DNA of 64,000 nucleotides from Gordonia amicalis NBRC 100051 = JCM 11271 (GCF_000332995.1 NZ_BANS01000014.1:62001-126000), one strand, 5' to 3'. Numbered from the stretch's first letter, positions 1 through 10,082 are shown. Notes: generated by a model from the letters alone, not told the origin. Program-made: numbers and translations.

Positions 1-353
1 CCCGCACCGAACAGGAACCAGGTGAGGGGATTCCCGAAGTCGATGTCCGCTCCCAGATCGACGAGACTCGACGGCGCCATCCCCAACGACCACGCGAGCA
101 TCCCGCCGACCGCGGTCGCCGGGACCCATCGCGCCGGCGGGACCTGCCACGACGTACCGCGAAGGGCGACCGCCTGACCGAATCCGAGAAGCGCGCCCTC
201 GCCGGCCCCGCAGGCGACCATGAGCAACCAGGCCCATCCGGGCGAGAGCCCGGCGGTGCCGGAGATCGCGAACCCGGCCACCGGGATGAGGAATCCGGTC
301 GACTCGGCCGCCGTCACAACACCGACCCACCGGGGCATCGAGAACGCCGCCAC
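1..353 (-). CDS. Partial integral membrane protein (N-terminal part)
   Basis: An open frame runs on the minus strand from a GTG at 353 (or an ATG at 338) through the left edge, giving about 117 residues without a stop. The translation is rich in hydrophobic stretches (for example around GFLIPVAGFAI, WAWLLMVACGAG, AVGGMLAWSLG and LTWFLFGAG), so it is a multi-pass membrane protein, possibly a transporter of MFS type. A weak GTAGGG sequence lies upstream of the GTG. It is divergent from the GDPD-like gene that starts at 389. The family cannot be settled because the C-terminal part is outside the window. Confidence 0.55.
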   Translation of the reverse strand, partial: MAAFSMPRWVGVVTAAESTGFLIPVAGFAISGTAGLSPGWAWLLMVACGAGEGALLGFGQAVALRGTSWQVPPARWVPATAVGGMLAWSLGMAPSSLVDLGADIDFGNPLTWFLFGA

Positions 354-388
354 GTGCCAGACCCTACCGAGACTAGGCTCGGAAGACG

Positions 389-1333
389 ATGTCCCAGATC
401 AGCACACCTGCTCCCGATCCCTCCTCGGCACCCCTGTACATCGACTTCGACGGGCACCGGACCATGCTCAAGTGGCACCGCGGGCGTCGACGCGCCGACG
501 ATCCGGCCTTCACCGCCACCCGCATCGTCGAGGGCATGCGGCACGGCGCGAGCATCGAGGTGGACCTGGTCATCCACGCCGACCGGGGCTTCGCGATCCT
601 CCACGACCGCGTCGTCGACCACGCCACCACCGGCACCGGGGTCATCTCGGCACTGCCCGCCGCCTACCTTCGCGGACTGTCCTTGCGCGACAACCAGGGA
701 AAGGCGCTCCGGGAGCCGGTCCTGCTCCTCGAGGACCTGACCGAATTGTTCTCGACGGTCGACATCGCGCCGACGTCGATCCTCCAGCTCGATTTCAAAG
801 AAGACGACGCCGCGCTCGATCCACGGGCGGTGGACACCTTCGCGCGGAGCGTCGAGCCGTTGGCGTCGCACTTCATCCTGTCGTGCGGCGATGCGGCCGC
901 CGTGGCCCGCCTGACGTCGGTCGCCCCCGGAATCCGCGTCGGCTACGACCCCTGCCACCACGGTGCCGCCGACGCCGCGATCCGGTCCGGGGAATTCGAC
1001 GGCTTCGTCGCGCGCGCCCTGTCCGCATCACCGGACGCCGAGATGATCTACCTCGAGAACCGGCTGATCCTCGCCGCGGACCGGCGCGGCCACGACCTCG
1101 TCGGCGCATTCCATCGACACGACCGGCTCGTCGACGGCTACACCGTCACCCGCATCGGACCGCGCGCCGTCCCGGAGATCAAGCGGCTCTTGGAGCTACG
1201 GGTCGACCAGATCACCACCGACGACCCGGAGGGGCTCGCCGCACTCGATCTCGACGCCACCCCGGCGGGCACCGGGTCGCGGCTGATCCGCTGGTTCCGA
1301 CGCACCGGATCAGCCGGCCGGTCAGACGTGTAG
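389..1333 (+). CDS. Glycerophosphodiester phosphodiesterase family protein
   Basis: A 314-residue protein with the early GDPD signature: an EVDLV strand followed by ADRGFAILHD (about residues 57-73), which corresponds to the E-x-D and HD metal or catalytic positions of the TIM-barrel GDPD family. The later segments LQLDFKE, GYDP and DQITTDDPEGL fit the barrel strands, the last being the usual C-terminal 'D-x-I-x-T-D-x-P' element. GDPD enzymes hydrolyse glycerophosphodiesters to glycerol-3-phosphate and an alcohol. No signal peptide is seen, so it is probably cytosolic. Its stop overlaps the end of the convergent DUF2752 gene by about 12 bases. Substrate unknown. Confidence 0.75.
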   Translation: MSQISTPAPDPSSAPLYIDFDGHRTMLKWHRGRRRADDPAFTATRIVEGMRHGASIEVDLVIHADRGFAILHDRVVDHATTGTGVISALPAAYLRGLSLRDNQGKALREPVLLLEDLTELFSTVDIAPTSILQLDFKEDDAALDPRAVDTFARSVEPLASHFILSCGDAAAVARLTSVAPGIRVGYDPCHHGAADAAIRSGEFDGFVARALSASPDAEMIYLENRLILAADRRGHDLVGAFHRHDRLVDGYTVTRIGPRAVPEIKRLLELRVDQITTDDPEGLAALDLDATPAGTGSRLIRWFRRTGSAGRSDV

Positions 1334-1738
1334 GGACCAGAATGGTTCCACCGGAATGTTCCGGACGACGAACCAGATGAGCACCACGACGAGCACGACG
1401 ACGGCGGAATAGCGCATGTTCTGCCAGCTGCGAATCCTTCGTCCGGTCCAGAGCCGCAGACAATACGCACCAAAGGCGAAGAGCAGCAATCCGATCGCGG
1501 CCACCCCGGCCGCGTTGTAGTGCAGGGCCGCGGACAGGTCGCCGTGCAGGAGCGAGTAGAGCGCACGCTGCGAGCCGCAACCCGGGCAGGTCACGTTGAA
1601 CACCAGCTTCGTCGGACACATCGGTAGTACCCCGCCAGGTGTGGTGGGGTCGCCCAACAGCACTGCGCCACAGCAGATCCCGGTCGCGGCGACAACTGCC
1701 GCCGGACCGAGGACCCGATGATTCGAGAGGGCCGACAC
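1322..1738 (-). CDS. DUF2752 family membrane protein
   Basis: The protein carries CPTKLVFNVTCPGCGSQRALYSLLHGDLSAAL, the cysteine-rich signature of DUF2752, and then two hydrophobic helices. The family's function is unknown. I chose the GTG at 1738 (138 residues) because the longer ATG at 1822 (166 residues) would overlap the upstream dispanin-like gene by 56 bases, its extra N-terminus looks like a shadow of that gene, and no ribosome binding site precedes it; a GAAAGGG lies upstream of 1738 but is somewhat distant. The pair with the dispanin-like gene on the same strand suggests co-transcription. Confidence 0.7.
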   Translation of the reverse strand: MSALSNHRVLGPAAVVAATGICCGAVLLGDPTTPGGVLPMCPTKLVFNVTCPGCGSQRALYSLLHGDLSAALHYNAAGVAAIGLLLFAFGAYCLRLWTGRRIRSWQNMRYSAVVVLVVVLIWFVVRNIPVEPFWSLHV

Positions 1739-1766
1739 CCGTGAGAGAACTGCCCTTTCGAACCGC

Positions 1767-2135
1767 TCAGTACGTGGACGTGGTCGCTGCTGTGCCGAAG
1801 AGGACGACAAAGAAGAGGACATAGGCCACGACGATCAGGATCGAACCGACAACACCGGCGATCGCACCCCACATCGCCCATTTCTTGGCATCATCGGCGG
1901 CTTTCTGGGCACCTGCGAAATCTCCTGCAGCCCACAGTTTGCTGACCGACGTGGACTTGACGATCGCCACGATGCCCAACGGCAGGCAGCACAGGACCGT
2001 GGTCAGGATCGCCCACACGAGGTTGTTGTCCGGCTCGGGTCCGGGCGGCGGGCCACCCACGTATGCGCCGTACGGCTGTCCGTAACCACCCTGGCCGTAG
2101 TTCGGCGGCTGGTTCGGATCATAGGGATAGCTCAT
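1767..2135 (-). CDS. CD225/dispanin-like two-helix membrane protein
   Basis: A 122-residue protein with a Pro/Gly/Tyr-rich cytosolic N-terminus (PYDPNQPPNYGQGGYGQPYG), a first hydrophobic segment with the CC motif typical of the CD225/dispanin fold (VWAILTTVLCCLPLGIVAIVKSTSVSKLWAAGDFAGAQKAADDAKKWAMWGAIAG) and a second helix near the C-terminus. The conserved 'G-I-V-A-I-V-x-S-x-x-V' and 'A-x-x-x-A-x-K' pattern supports the family. In actinobacteria these are small membrane proteins of unknown function. A GAAAGGG ribosome binding site lies about 7 bases before the ATG. Confidence 0.8.
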   Translation of the reverse strand: MSYPYDPNQPPNYGQGGYGQPYGAYVGGPPPGPEPDNNLVWAILTTVLCCLPLGIVAIVKSTSVSKLWAAGDFAGAQKAADDAKKWAMWGAIAGVVGSILIVVAYVLFFVVLFGTAATTSTY

Positions 2136-2229
2136 CTGCGCCCTTTCGACTCTCTCTGAGAACCCCAGGAGCGTAACCGACCCTCAGCCTGTTGGGCGGT
2201 TCCGGAAATCAGATTGCTTCCAACGATGT

Positions 2230-2265
2230 ACACGCAACGTTCCCGCAGGCGAGAACGTTGCGTGT
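2230..2265 (-). terminator. Hairpin terminator after purL
   Basis: A perfect 13-bp inverted repeat (arms 2230-2242 and 2253-2265, 10-base loop) begins about 18 bases after the purL stop. No U-run follows on the purL strand, but the position and stem strength fit an intrinsic terminator of the kind common in high-GC actinobacteria. It could also end transcription entering from the left. Confidence 0.6.
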
Positions 2266-2282
2266 GACAACGATCGGGGCTA

Positions 2283-4577
2283 CTACGGGGTGTCGCCGAA
2301 GAGGCGAGGCAACGTCGCCTCGCGCACCTCGCGCAGCTCGGTCAGCGGCACCGAGAAGTAGTCCTGGACCTCGACCTCGTCGCTGCCCTGATCGACCACG
2401 CCTATGCGCGTCCACGGCATACCGCGGGCGTCGAGCATCGCGGCGAAGCGCGACTCCTCGGTACGCGGCACGGCGACCAGCACGCGTCCGGAGGATTCGG
2501 AGAACAGCCAGACGAAGGGGTCGGCATCCTCGGGCAGCAGGATTCGGCAACCGGTCTCGCCGGCGAGGGCCGCCTCGACGACGGTCTGGATGAGGCCGCC
2601 CTCGCTGAGATCATGTGCGGCCGAGATCAGTCCGTCGCGCGAGGCGGCGGTCAGGATCTCCGACAGCAGCCGTTCGCGTTCGAGATCGACCTGCGGGGGC
2701 ACACCACCGAGGTGGTCGTAGGCGACCTGCGCCCAGATGGAGCCGTCGAACTCGTCGCGCGTCTCGCCGAGCAGGATCAGCGTCTCCCCCGGTTCGGTGC
2801 CGAAGCCCGCCGGGATGCGGCGATGGACGTCGTCGATCACACCGAGGACACCGATCACCGGCGTCGGGAGGATCGCCGTCGCGCCGGTCTGGTTGTAGAA
2901 GCTCACGTTGCCGCCGGTGACCGGGATGCCCAGCTGTGCGCAGCCGTCGGCGAGTCCACGGACCGCCTGCTGGAACTGCCACATCACCGCCGGGTCCTCG
3001 GGCGAACCGAAGTTGAGGCAGTTGGTGACCGCCTTGGGGGTCGCGCCCGAGACGGCGACGTTGCGGTAGGCCTCTGCCAGCGCGAGCTGCGCACCTCGAT
3101 ACGGGTCGAGGAAGGTGTAGCGACCCGACGCGTCGGTCGCCAGAGCGATTCCGCGTCCGGTCTTCTCGTCGATGCGGATCATGCCGGAGTCGGCGTTCTC
3201 GGCCAGGACGGTGTTGCCGCGGACATAGCGGTCGTACTGGTCGGTGATGAACTTGCGGCTGCACAGCGCCGGGCTGGCGAGCATCTTCAGTAGCGTCTCG
3301 CGCAGCTGATCCGGCGTGTCCGGACGCTGCAGCGGCTCCGTGGTCGACGCGATCACGGTGTCCTGCCAGTCCGGACGTGCCACCGGGCGCTCGTAGACCG
3401 GGCCCTCGTGGGCGACGGTGCGCGGCGGCACGTCCACCACGGTCTCGCCGTGCCAGGTGATGACCAGATGGTCACCGTCGGTGACCTCACCGATCACGGT
3501 GGCCAGCACGTCCCACTTCTTGCACACGGCGAGGAAGGCGTCGACATTCTCCGGGGCGACGACGGCGCACATGCGTTCCTGCGACTCGCTGGAGAGCACC
3601 TCGGCCGGGGTCATGCCCTCGGCACGCACCGGCACCTGCTCCAGCTCGATGTGCATGCCGCCGTCCCCCGCTGCGGCGAGTTCGCTGGTGGCGCAGGACA
3701 ATCCCGCGCCGCCGAGGTCCTGGATGCCCACCACGAGTCCGGCGTGGTAGAGCTCGAGGCAGCACTCGATGAGCACCTTCTCGGTGAACGGATCGCCCAC
3801 CTGAACGCTCGGCAGCTTCTTACGGCTCGGACCGCCACCCTCGGCATCGTCGAAGGTCTCCGACGCGAGCACGGACACGCCGCCGATGCCGTCGAGTCCG
3901 GTGCGCGCACCGAACAGGATGATCTTGTTGCCGGTGCCCGATGCGAACGCCAGGTGAAGGTCTTCGGTTCGCAGCACGCCCGCGCACAGGGCGTTGACCA
4001 ACGGGTTGCCCGCGTAGCTGGCGTCGAAGACGGTCTCGCCGCCGATGTTGGGCAGTCCGAGCGAGTTGCCGTAGCCGCCGACACCGCGCACCACGCCGTC
4101 GACGACGCGGCGGGTGTCGGGGGCGTCGGCGGGACCGAACCGCAGCTGGTCCATGACCGCGATCGGCCGCGCACCCATCGCCATGATGTCGCGGACGATG
4201 CCGCCCACACCGGTCGCCGCACCCTGGTAGGGCTCCACATAGCTGGGATGGTTGTGCGACTCGACCTTGAAGGTCACCGCCCACCCGTCGCCCACGTCGA
4301 CGACGCCGGCATTCTCACCGATACCGGCGAGCATGTTGGCGCGCATCTCCTCGGTGGTGGTCTCGCCGAAGTACCGGAGGTGGACCTTCGACGACTTGTA
4401 GCTGCAGTGCTCGGACCACATCACCGAGTACATGGCGAGCTCGGCGTCGGTGGGCCGACGGCCCAGGATCTCGCGGATTCGCGCGTACTCGTCGTCCTTG
4501 AGACCGAGTTCGCGGAACGGTTGCGGATGATCCGGGGTCGAGGAAGCGGCTGAGACGGTATCCACCTGGGCACTCAC
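2283..4577 (-). CDS. purL: Phosphoribosylformylglycinamidine synthase subunit PurL
   Basis: A 764-residue PurL, the large subunit of FGAM synthase, which makes formylglycinamidine ribonucleotide from FGAR, ATP and the ammonia supplied by PurQ (step 4 of de novo purine synthesis, cytosol). Visible family blocks are the N-terminal [14 protein letters not shown], the ATP-binding [23 protein letters not shown], the GGETVFD and [13 protein letters not shown] blocks, and the C-terminal HDLSEGGL. I chose the GTG at 4577 because the conserved region starts soon after it and the family is about 750 residues; the frame stays open far upstream. PurQ and PurS are not next to it here. Confidence 0.95.
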   Translation of the reverse strand: MSAQVDTVSAASSTPDHPQPFRELGLKDDEYARIREILGRRPTDAELAMYSVMWSEHCSYKSSKVHLRYFGETTTEEMRANMLAGIGENAGVVDVGDGWAVTFKVESHNHPSYVEPYQGAATGVGGIVRDIMAMGARPIAVMDQLRFGPADAPDTRRVVDGVVRGVGGYGNSLGLPNIGGETVFDASYAGNPLVNALCAGVLRTEDLHLAFASGTGNKIILFGARTGLDGIGGVSVLASETFDDAEGGGPSRKKLPSVQVGDPFTEKVLIECCLELYHAGLVVGIQDLGGAGLSCATSELAAAGDGGMHIELEQVPVRAEGMTPAEVLSSESQERMCAVVAPENVDAFLAVCKKWDVLATVIGEVTDGDHLVITWHGETVVDVPPRTVAHEGPVYERPVARPDWQDTVIASTTEPLQRPDTPDQLRETLLKMLASPALCSRKFITDQYDRYVRGNTVLAENADSGMIRIDEKTGRGIALATDASGRYTFLDPYRGAQLALAEAYRNVAVSGATPKAVTNCLNFGSPEDPAVMWQFQQAVRGLADGCAQLGIPVTGGNVSFYNQTGATAILPTPVIGVLGVIDDVHRRIPAGFGTEPGETLILLGETRDEFDGSIWAQVAYDHLGGVPPQVDLERERLLSEILTAASRDGLISAAHDLSEGGLIQTVVEAALAGETGCRILLPEDADPFVWLFSESSGRVLVAVPRTEESRFAAMLDARGMPWTRIGVVDQGSDEVEVQDYFSVPLTELREVREATLPRLFGDTP

Positions 4578-4787
4578 GCAGACAAGTCTAGGCGGGCCCG
4601 GGCCGTCGGAGGCGACGGGGCGGACCTCAGGCGTTCGGCGTGCCCTCTCCCCCTGGGAGATCTGTGGCCGGGACCGGCCCGGTCTCGGGATAGTCTGTTC
4701 ACTCGAGCCGTGCAGGGCGCGGGACGTGCACGGGGGTGCAGGCACGCCGGCGACGCGCCGGGCACGACGTTGACACAGGGGGACGAG

Positions 4788-6569
4788 ATGGCCGATGTCC
4801 GCAAGGCGAGGGCACTCTTCGAGCTGGGCGTCCTGTCCTTGAACATCCCCGTCGACGGTCAGGAGCCGATCAACAACCCCGCACAGGCCGCCAAGGCGTT
4901 CACCCGCGCCACCGAGTGGGATCCCTCGCTCGGTGACGCCTGGATCGGCCGCCTCGCCTGCGGGGACAGGAGCGACGAGGTCCTGCTGGGACTGTATCGG
5001 GCACGAGCGACGATCGGCGCCGAACAGCGTCGGCTCGGCCTTCCCCCGGGCACCATCGCAGGTCGCTGGGACACCGGACTGCACATCGACTACCCGGCGA
5101 TCACCGCCGTCGACGCCACTGCCGCATTTGCGTCCAGTCTGATCCGCGGTGCCGACTACTCGGGCGCCGAGGAGGCGCTCGACGAGATCCCGCCCGCCCA
5201 TCGGTTGCCGATCGTGGAGTTCGTCCGCGCTCACCTCCACTACCGAACACAACGATGGCCCGATGTGCTGACCGCCCTCACCCGCTCGGACCGGTGGGGC
5301 GACACGGTCATGCAGTCTGTGGCCGACTTCATGGCCGGATCAGCGTGCGTGCACCTGGGGATGCTCGGCGAGGGCATGCGTCGCCTGCAGAACGCCATCG
5401 ACGGTCCGGTCGCGGGCTGTTCGGTCAGCGCGATGTACGCCTACGGCCTGGCGCTTCGCGAGCAGGGTCACGAGGAGAAGGCCAAGGCCATGCTCGAGCA
5501 GGTCTACGCGCGCAATCCGGCGCACACCGCGGCGGCGCAGGCCATGCGGTCCCCGACGATCCGCGTCCTCCGCACCACGCCCGAGGAGATCGCCGCACGC
5601 ACCGACCGCTGGGACCCCGCCTCGGTGCCGGACCGCAATCAGACCACGGTGTCGCCGGTCGGAGCCGAAGGCGTCGAGAACGAGCTGGTGACCGATGCCC
5701 AGCGCGAACTGGAACAACAGATCGGACTCGAGTCGGTCAAGCAGCAGGTCGCCAAGCTGCAGTCGGCTGCCACCCTCGCCCGGGTCCGCGCCGACCGCGG
5801 ACTCTCGACCTCGGCGCGCAGCCTGCACCTGGCCTTCACCGGGCCGCCCGGTACCGGCAAGACGACCGTCGCCCGGATCGTCGCCAAGATCTATTGCGGG
5901 CTCGGCTTCATCAAATCCGACAAGGTGGTCGAGGCGACCCGGCGCGACCTGGTCGGCGAACACCTCGGCTCCACCGCCATCAAGACGTCGGCGCTCATCG
6001 ACTCGGCCATGGACGGCGTCCTGTTCATCGACGAGGCGTACACCCTGATCCAGAAGGGTTTGTCGGGTGGCGACGCGTTCGGTCGCGAGGCCGTGGACAC
6101 GCTGCTGGCGCGGATGGAGGACGACCGGGATCGTCTGGTCGTGATCATCGCGGGCTACGACTCGGAGATCGACCGGTTTCTCGCTGCCAACGACGGACTC
6201 GCGTCGCGTTTCGCACGTCGGGTCCGATTCGACTCGTACACCCCTCGAGAGCTCGCGCAGATCGGCGAGTTCATCGCGCGCAAACGCGATTCGGTCCTCA
6301 CCCCGGAGGCGGTCGCCGAACTGGAGCAGGCGTGCGCGCCGCTCTACCACGATGTCCGCGACCACGATGGCGGCACGCGTCGGGCCACAGATCTGGCCGG
6401 CAACGGCCGATTCATCCGCAACATCGTCGAGGCCGCCGAGGAGGAGCGCGAGTTCCGGCTCAGCACGGCCGGCGACCTCGCCTCGTTGTCCGCAGACGAT
6501 CTGATGCGTATCGAACTCGACGACATCCGGTCCGCCATCTCCGGCGTGCTGTCGGGTTTGAGGCGCTAG
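4788..6569 (+). CDS. EccA-like AAA+ ATPase (type VII secretion family)
   Basis: A 593-residue protein with the two-part EccA layout: an N-terminal all-helical TPR-like domain (about residues 1-270) and a C-terminal CbxX/CfxQ-type AAA+ domain. The Walker A is GPPGTGKT at about residue 352, Walker B is LFIDEAY with D415-E416, and an SRF arginine-finger segment ([11 protein letters not shown]) follows. EccA proteins are cytosolic ATPases associated with ESX secretion. The ATG at 4788 has a strong AGGGGGA site. No eccB-E, esx, PE/PPE or mycosin gene is nearby, so a role in ESX is inferred from family only. Confidence 0.85.
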   Translation: MADVRKARALFELGVLSLNIPVDGQEPINNPAQAAKAFTRATEWDPSLGDAWIGRLACGDRSDEVLLGLYRARATIGAEQRRLGLPPGTIAGRWDTGLHIDYPAITAVDATAAFASSLIRGADYSGAEEALDEIPPAHRLPIVEFVRAHLHYRTQRWPDVLTALTRSDRWGDTVMQSVADFMAGSACVHLGMLGEGMRRLQNAIDGPVAGCSVSAMYAYGLALREQGHEEKAKAMLEQVYARNPAHTAAAQAMRSPTIRVLRTTPEEIAARTDRWDPASVPDRNQTTVSPVGAEGVENELVTDAQRELEQQIGLESVKQQVAKLQSAATLARVRADRGLSTSARSLHLAFTGPPGTGKTTVARIVAKIYCGLGFIKSDKVVEATRRDLVGEHLGSTAIKTSALIDSAMDGVLFIDEAYTLIQKGLSGGDAFGREAVDTLLARMEDDRDRLVVIIAGYDSEIDRFLAANDGLASRFARRVRFDSYTPRELAQIGEFIARKRDSVLTPEAVAELEQACAPLYHDVRDHDGGTRRATDLAGNGRFIRNIVEAAEEEREFRLSTAGDLASLSADDLMRIELDDIRSAISGVLSGLRR

Positions 6570-6620
6570 CGGCCCTCGCCCGTCCGGCCACTTCCGCTCG
6601 TTTCCCCAGAGAGGTTTCCC

Positions 6621-7028
6621 ATGCTCATGTCCTGCACCCGCTTGATCCGATCCGGCCTGCTCGCCGGCGCCCTCGCCCTGACCCTGTCGCTGGCCGGATG
6701 CTCGTCCGACGACGCCGAACCCGCACCGTCCGCGACCACCGCGAAACAGACCGCCGGCACCGAGCAGACCACCGGAGACACGGGGCAGCCCACAAGAGAA
6801 CCTGCCACCTCGGGAGCACCGTCGAGCGCCGTCCAGAGTTCCACCGCCAAGGCCCTGAGCTGCCGCGACTTCCGGGCACTCGAAGACGATGGGCGTGCGG
6901 CCGCCGTGGCGGCACTCGGGGTGAAGTCCAACGCCGATCAGGTCGCCACCGTCGCGGCGACGGTCTGCCTCAGCCGTCTCGACGACAAGGTCGCCGATGT
7001 TGTCGGTGAGCTCGTGCCCACACGCTGA
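6621..7028 (+). CDS. Small secreted lipoprotein, unknown function
   Basis: A 135-residue protein with a typical lipoprotein signal: a short charged start (CTRLIRSG), a hydrophobic core, and the lipobox LAGC with the acylated Cys at residue 27. A Thr/Ser/Pro-rich linker of about 45 residues follows, then a small domain with two cysteines (LSCRDF and TVCLS) that could form a disulfide. AGAGAGG precedes the ATG. It follows the EccA-like gene by about 50 bases and may share its transcript. I do not recognise the domain. Confidence 0.75.
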   Translation: MLMSCTRLIRSGLLAGALALTLSLAGCSSDDAEPAPSATTAKQTAGTEQTTGDTGQPTREPATSGAPSSAVQSSTAKALSCRDFRALEDDGRAAAVAALGVKSNADQVATVAATVCLSRLDDKVADVVGELVPTR

Positions 7029-7042
7029 TACGTTCGTTGACC

Positions 7043-7582
7043 ATGAGTGTCCGACCGTGGTCCCTCCTGCACGGCCCGTTGTTCTCCCGCGGCCGTCCAC
7101 TGGACCGCGAACACGCCGCGCCCCGCATCAGCGCGTACATCTACGGCAACATCCTGATCCTGGCGGCGCTGATCCCGCTGCACCTCAACGACGATTTCGT
7201 CGGCATCCTGATCGTGCTCGGCACAGCCGCGTCGACCTTCATCGCACATGTCTTCGCCGAGGCGGTGGCGCGACGGGTCCACGACGGCACCGTCCACCCC
7301 ACGAAGACGACGGTGCTGCACCACCTTCGGGATTCGGTGCCGATCCTCTCGTCGGCGTCGGTGCCGTGTCTCATCCTGGCGGCGGCATGGGTCGGCTGGC
7401 TCGAACCGCGCACCGCCCAGCTCGCCGCCGAGATCGTGATCCTGCTGCGCATCGGCGGAACCGTCTTCGTCATCGACCGCCTGAACAACGAAAGACCCAA
7501 CCGCGCAACGCTGATCGGGGCAACCGCGGTCACCGTGCTGGCAACCGCCATCGTCGTCGTGAAGGTGTTCCTGACGCACTGA
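7043..7582 (+). CDS. Conserved multi-pass membrane protein, unknown function
   Basis: About 179 residues with four to five hydrophobic segments (YIYGNILILAALIPL, FVGILIVLGTAASTFIAHVFAEAVARRV, VPCLILAAAWVGWL, IVILLRIGGTVFVI, TLIGATAVTVLATAIVVVKVFL). The histidine and acidic residues inside the second segment are notable. A TTG two codons upstream is an alternative start. It begins 14 bases after the lipoprotein stop, so they are probably co-transcribed. No family assigned. Confidence 0.7.
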   Translation: MSVRPWSLLHGPLFSRGRPLDREHAAPRISAYIYGNILILAALIPLHLNDDFVGILIVLGTAASTFIAHVFAEAVARRVHDGTVHPTKTTVLHHLRDSVPILSSASVPCLILAAAWVGWLEPRTAQLAAEIVILLRIGGTVFVIDRLNNERPNRATLIGATAVTVLATAIVVVKVFLTH

Positions 7583-7627
7583 TGTTCATGGCGCACCGAC
7601 CAGCGGTGTCTGCGGCCGACCCGCGGA

Positions 7628-8541
7628 TCAGCTGCGCGCGGTGAAGCTCATCGGCATCGAATGCCAGCCCTGGGTGGGCCAGGTGCCGCGCTCGGGGGTC
7701 CCGTCGACCTTGAAGGTGTCGATGCGCTCCAGCCAGGTACTGAGGATCGCACGTATCTCGATGCGCGCCAGACCTTCCCCGAGACACCGGTGATTTCCGG
7801 AACCGAAGCTGGTCAGCTGGGTCTTGCCCGGCCGATCGATGTCGACGGAATCGGCGTCGGCGAAGACGTCCTCGTCCCGGCTTCCCGACGCCCACATCTG
7901 CAGTACGCGCTCGCCGGCGCAGATCGTCCGACCCCCGATCTCCACGTCCCGAGTCGCCGTACGCGCGGTGGCCTGCGTGGGGGCGAAGACACGCGCGAAC
8001 TCGCCGACCGCCTTGGTGATCAGTTTGGGGTTGGCGCGCAACTGCTCTCGTAGCTCGTGATTCTCGGCCAGATGCGCCAGCGTGGCGCTCGTGACGTCGG
8101 CGGTGGTCTCGAACCGCCGACGATCAGCAGTATGAAGGTGCCGAAGATCTCCTCATTGGTCAGCGGCCGTCCGTCGATGTCGGCCTCCATCAGCGCCGAC
8201 ATCAGATCGTCGCCGCCGGGCTCAGCCTTGGTCTTCTCCATCCGGAAGAAGGGAGCGACCAGGGCACGGTAGTCGGCGTGCTGGGGCGGATCGGACTGGA
8301 CCGGAAGCCATGGAAAGACTCCCCCGGTCCTGTCCGGAACGACGAACACCTCTGCTGCACTGAAGGTTTCCGGATCGCCGGCAACCTGTTCGATGTCGGC
8401 GTGTTTGAAGACCGCCCACGCGCCGCCGAACTGCTCGGTCCAGGCAACCGGGCACTTGCCGCGCATTTCCTTCTGGACCGCGAAAGGGTCTGCAAGGTTC
8501 GCCTCGGACAGCGGATCCCAGTCTGATGTGACATTGGCCAT
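7628..8541 (-). pseudogene. Cytochrome P450, broken by an internal deletion and a frameshift
   Basis: The N-terminal frame (8541 downward) matches a P450 up to the I-helix region (ILLIVGG); the match then continues one frame over with ETTADVTSATLAHLAENHELREQLRANPKL, an ExxR-type K-helix (EFAR) and the heme loop FGSGNHRCLG, ending at 7628. One base appears lost near 8112. In addition FFRMEKTKA runs directly into EPGGDDLMSAL, where P450s normally have about 100 more residues; the total is about 305 residues against the usual 400 or so. The deletion keeps frame. It lies downstream of the TetR gene and behind a palindrome shared with the mce block. Confidence 0.8.
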
Positions 8542-8609
8542 GAGGGGGATTCCTAAATCTATTGGGCTTCAACGACACACCTAGTGTGGCAACGATCACC
8601 CCAACAGTC

Positions 8610-8630
8610 AAGGGACAACTTTGTACCTTA
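8610..8630. promoter_or_regulatory. Putative TetR operator before the P450 pseudogene
   Basis: An imperfect palindrome with half-sites AAGGGACAA and TTGTACCTT overlaps the 3' end of the TetR gene and sits about 70 bases before the P450 start. It matches the palindrome at 17294-17314 at 17 of 21 positions; the shared core reads AGGGRCAAYTTTGTMCCTTA. The pairing with the adjacent TetR gene suggests its operator; this is inference. Confidence 0.5.
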
Positions 8631-9293
8631 TTCGGCGGGGTCCCGGCCGGTGTCCGCGCCGAGCGAGATTCCGTGCATGATCAGCGACGACATGTGTCGC
8701 ACAACGACTTCGTCGTCAGCGTCTATCGAACCCAGTACCGAGGAGTCCATACTGACGTAGCCCATCACCATGCTGATGAGCGCTCGCACCGTGATGTCGG
8801 CATGCTCCGCCGGATACCCGTGCGCGGCGATGGTGCGCACCGCGATCTCCAGCACCGCGCTCATGCCCTCATCGATCGTCTCCCAAACCTGCTTGCGCAC
8901 TTCCGGTTCCAGCTGTTCGCCGGAGAACATCAACAGTCGGAGGACACCGGTGTGATTGCGGCTGTTCTCGAACAGGTCGGAGATGAACTCGTATACGAGC
9001 TCCAGTTCGGGCGGTTCCTCGGCTAGACGATCGGCCCAGCGGCTGGTCCAACTGTCGGCGAACTGCAGCAGCGGCTTGGTCATCACCTCCGCGAAAAGAT
9101 CGGCCTTGGTGGCGAAATGCCGAGTGAGGACCGACCTGGTGACGCCGGCACGACTGGCGATGGCCGCCATCGTCGCACCCTTGTAGCCGAGGTGACTGAA
9201 CTCCTCCTCGGCCGCGACCACGATCAGGGCCTGCAGGTCCGACGAACGTCGCCGAGTGGTGGGGCTCATGGATTGACGACGTTGGCTACTCAT
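8628..9293 (-). CDS. TetR/AcrR family regulator
   Basis: A 221-residue regulator with the TetR N-terminal helix-turn-helix at about residues 20-65: ALIVVAAEEEFSHLGYKGATMAAIASRAGVTRSVLTRHFATKADLFAEVM. The all-helical C-terminal ligand domain follows. An internal ATG 8 codons in is an alternative start. It is the next gene after the mce-associated gene on the same strand and precedes the P450 pseudogene. Similar palindromes upstream of the P450 and of the PEP-enzyme/mce block make it the likely local regulator; its ligand is unknown. Confidence 0.85.
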   Translation of the reverse strand: MSSQRRQSMSPTTRRRSSDLQALIVVAAEEEFSHLGYKGATMAAIASRAGVTRSVLTRHFATKADLFAEVMTKPLLQFADSWTSRWADRLAEEPPELELVYEFISDLFENSRNHTGVLRLLMFSGEQLEPEVRKQVWETIDEGMSAVLEIAVRTIAAHGYPAEHADITVRALISMVMGYVSMDSSVLGSIDADDEVVVRHMSSLIMHGISLGADTGRDPAE

Positions 9294-9371
9294 GGATCCG
9301 ATGATGCACCACGCCGCCGTCCGCTGTCATCGACGCCGATCACACCGGTCCCAGATCATTCCGTCACCGAT

Positions 9372-10082
9372 TCATCGGCCTCCGGTCGGCAGTTCGGCAT
9401 TGACTCCGGAGATGTCGATGATCTTCCAGTCCTTCGACTTGTCCAGTCGCAGCTTGTATGTCGCAGTCGACTGGATACCGTCGGGAGCCTGGGTGTTCTT
9501 CGTGGTGACGCCGACGAAACAGTCCACGGAGTACACGTCGCCGTCGACCGACGTGGTGACCGCGGCTATCGGCTCCGCCGTCGACGTCCACTGCAACGGT
9601 GTGACGATCTGCTCCATCGACGTGGCTGCCTGGGTCAATCGGGCGGCCATCTCCTCCGAGGTCCCCTCGGTCAGTCGGGATCGCCAGGCCGGCAGGTCCT
9701 TGAAGTCGATCGCGGCGGCACCCTTCGCATAGTCCAGAGCAACCTTCTCGGCCTGCGATTCCGCCGTCGCAGCCGCCTGCGTCGCGGCCAATTCCTCACT
9801 GCGCGAGTGCAACTGCCAGCTGACGAAGGCAAGGGCCGCGACCAGGGCGAGGATCACGCCGCCGACGATCACCGACCGCAGGGACACCTGATGCCCGCGC
9901 GCCCGGTCCCCCGCGGCGTCGCCCGGCACTTCCGTACCGGAGCCGCGAGCACCGCCGGCAGAGGTCGCCGGTTCCGATCCTTTCTCCAGCACTGCGATAC
10001 CCGACGTCGTCGTGCTCGCTGTGCCGTCCTCGCCCTTCGTGTCGTCCCTGCGTTCTGGGTCGTTTTCCATGGTCCGCACCAT
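9372..10082 (-). CDS. Mce-associated membrane protein (Mas-type)
   Basis: A 236-residue protein with a polar N-terminus of about 65 residues, one transmembrane helix (VIVGGVILALVAALAFVSWQL) and an extracytoplasmic domain of about 145 residues. The arrangement, with a helical AATAESQAEKVALDYAKGAAAIDFKDLPAWRSRLTEGTS segment after the helix and a beta-rich C-terminus, is that of Mce-associated proteins found at the ends of mce operons. Such proteins are thought to stabilise Mce complexes. It starts 61 bases after the last mce gene. An ATG four codons downstream is an alternative start. Confidence 0.8.
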   Translation of the reverse strand: MVRTMENDPERRDDTKGEDGTASTTTSGIAVLEKGSEPATSAGGARGSGTEVPGDAAGDRARGHQVSLRSVIVGGVILALVAALAFVSWQLHSRSEELAATQAAATAESQAEKVALDYAKGAAAIDFKDLPAWRSRLTEGTSEEMAARLTQAATSMEQIVTPLQWTSTAEPIAAVTTSVDGDVYSVDCFVGVTTKNTQAPDGIQSTATYKLRLDKSKDWKIIDISGVNAELPTGGR

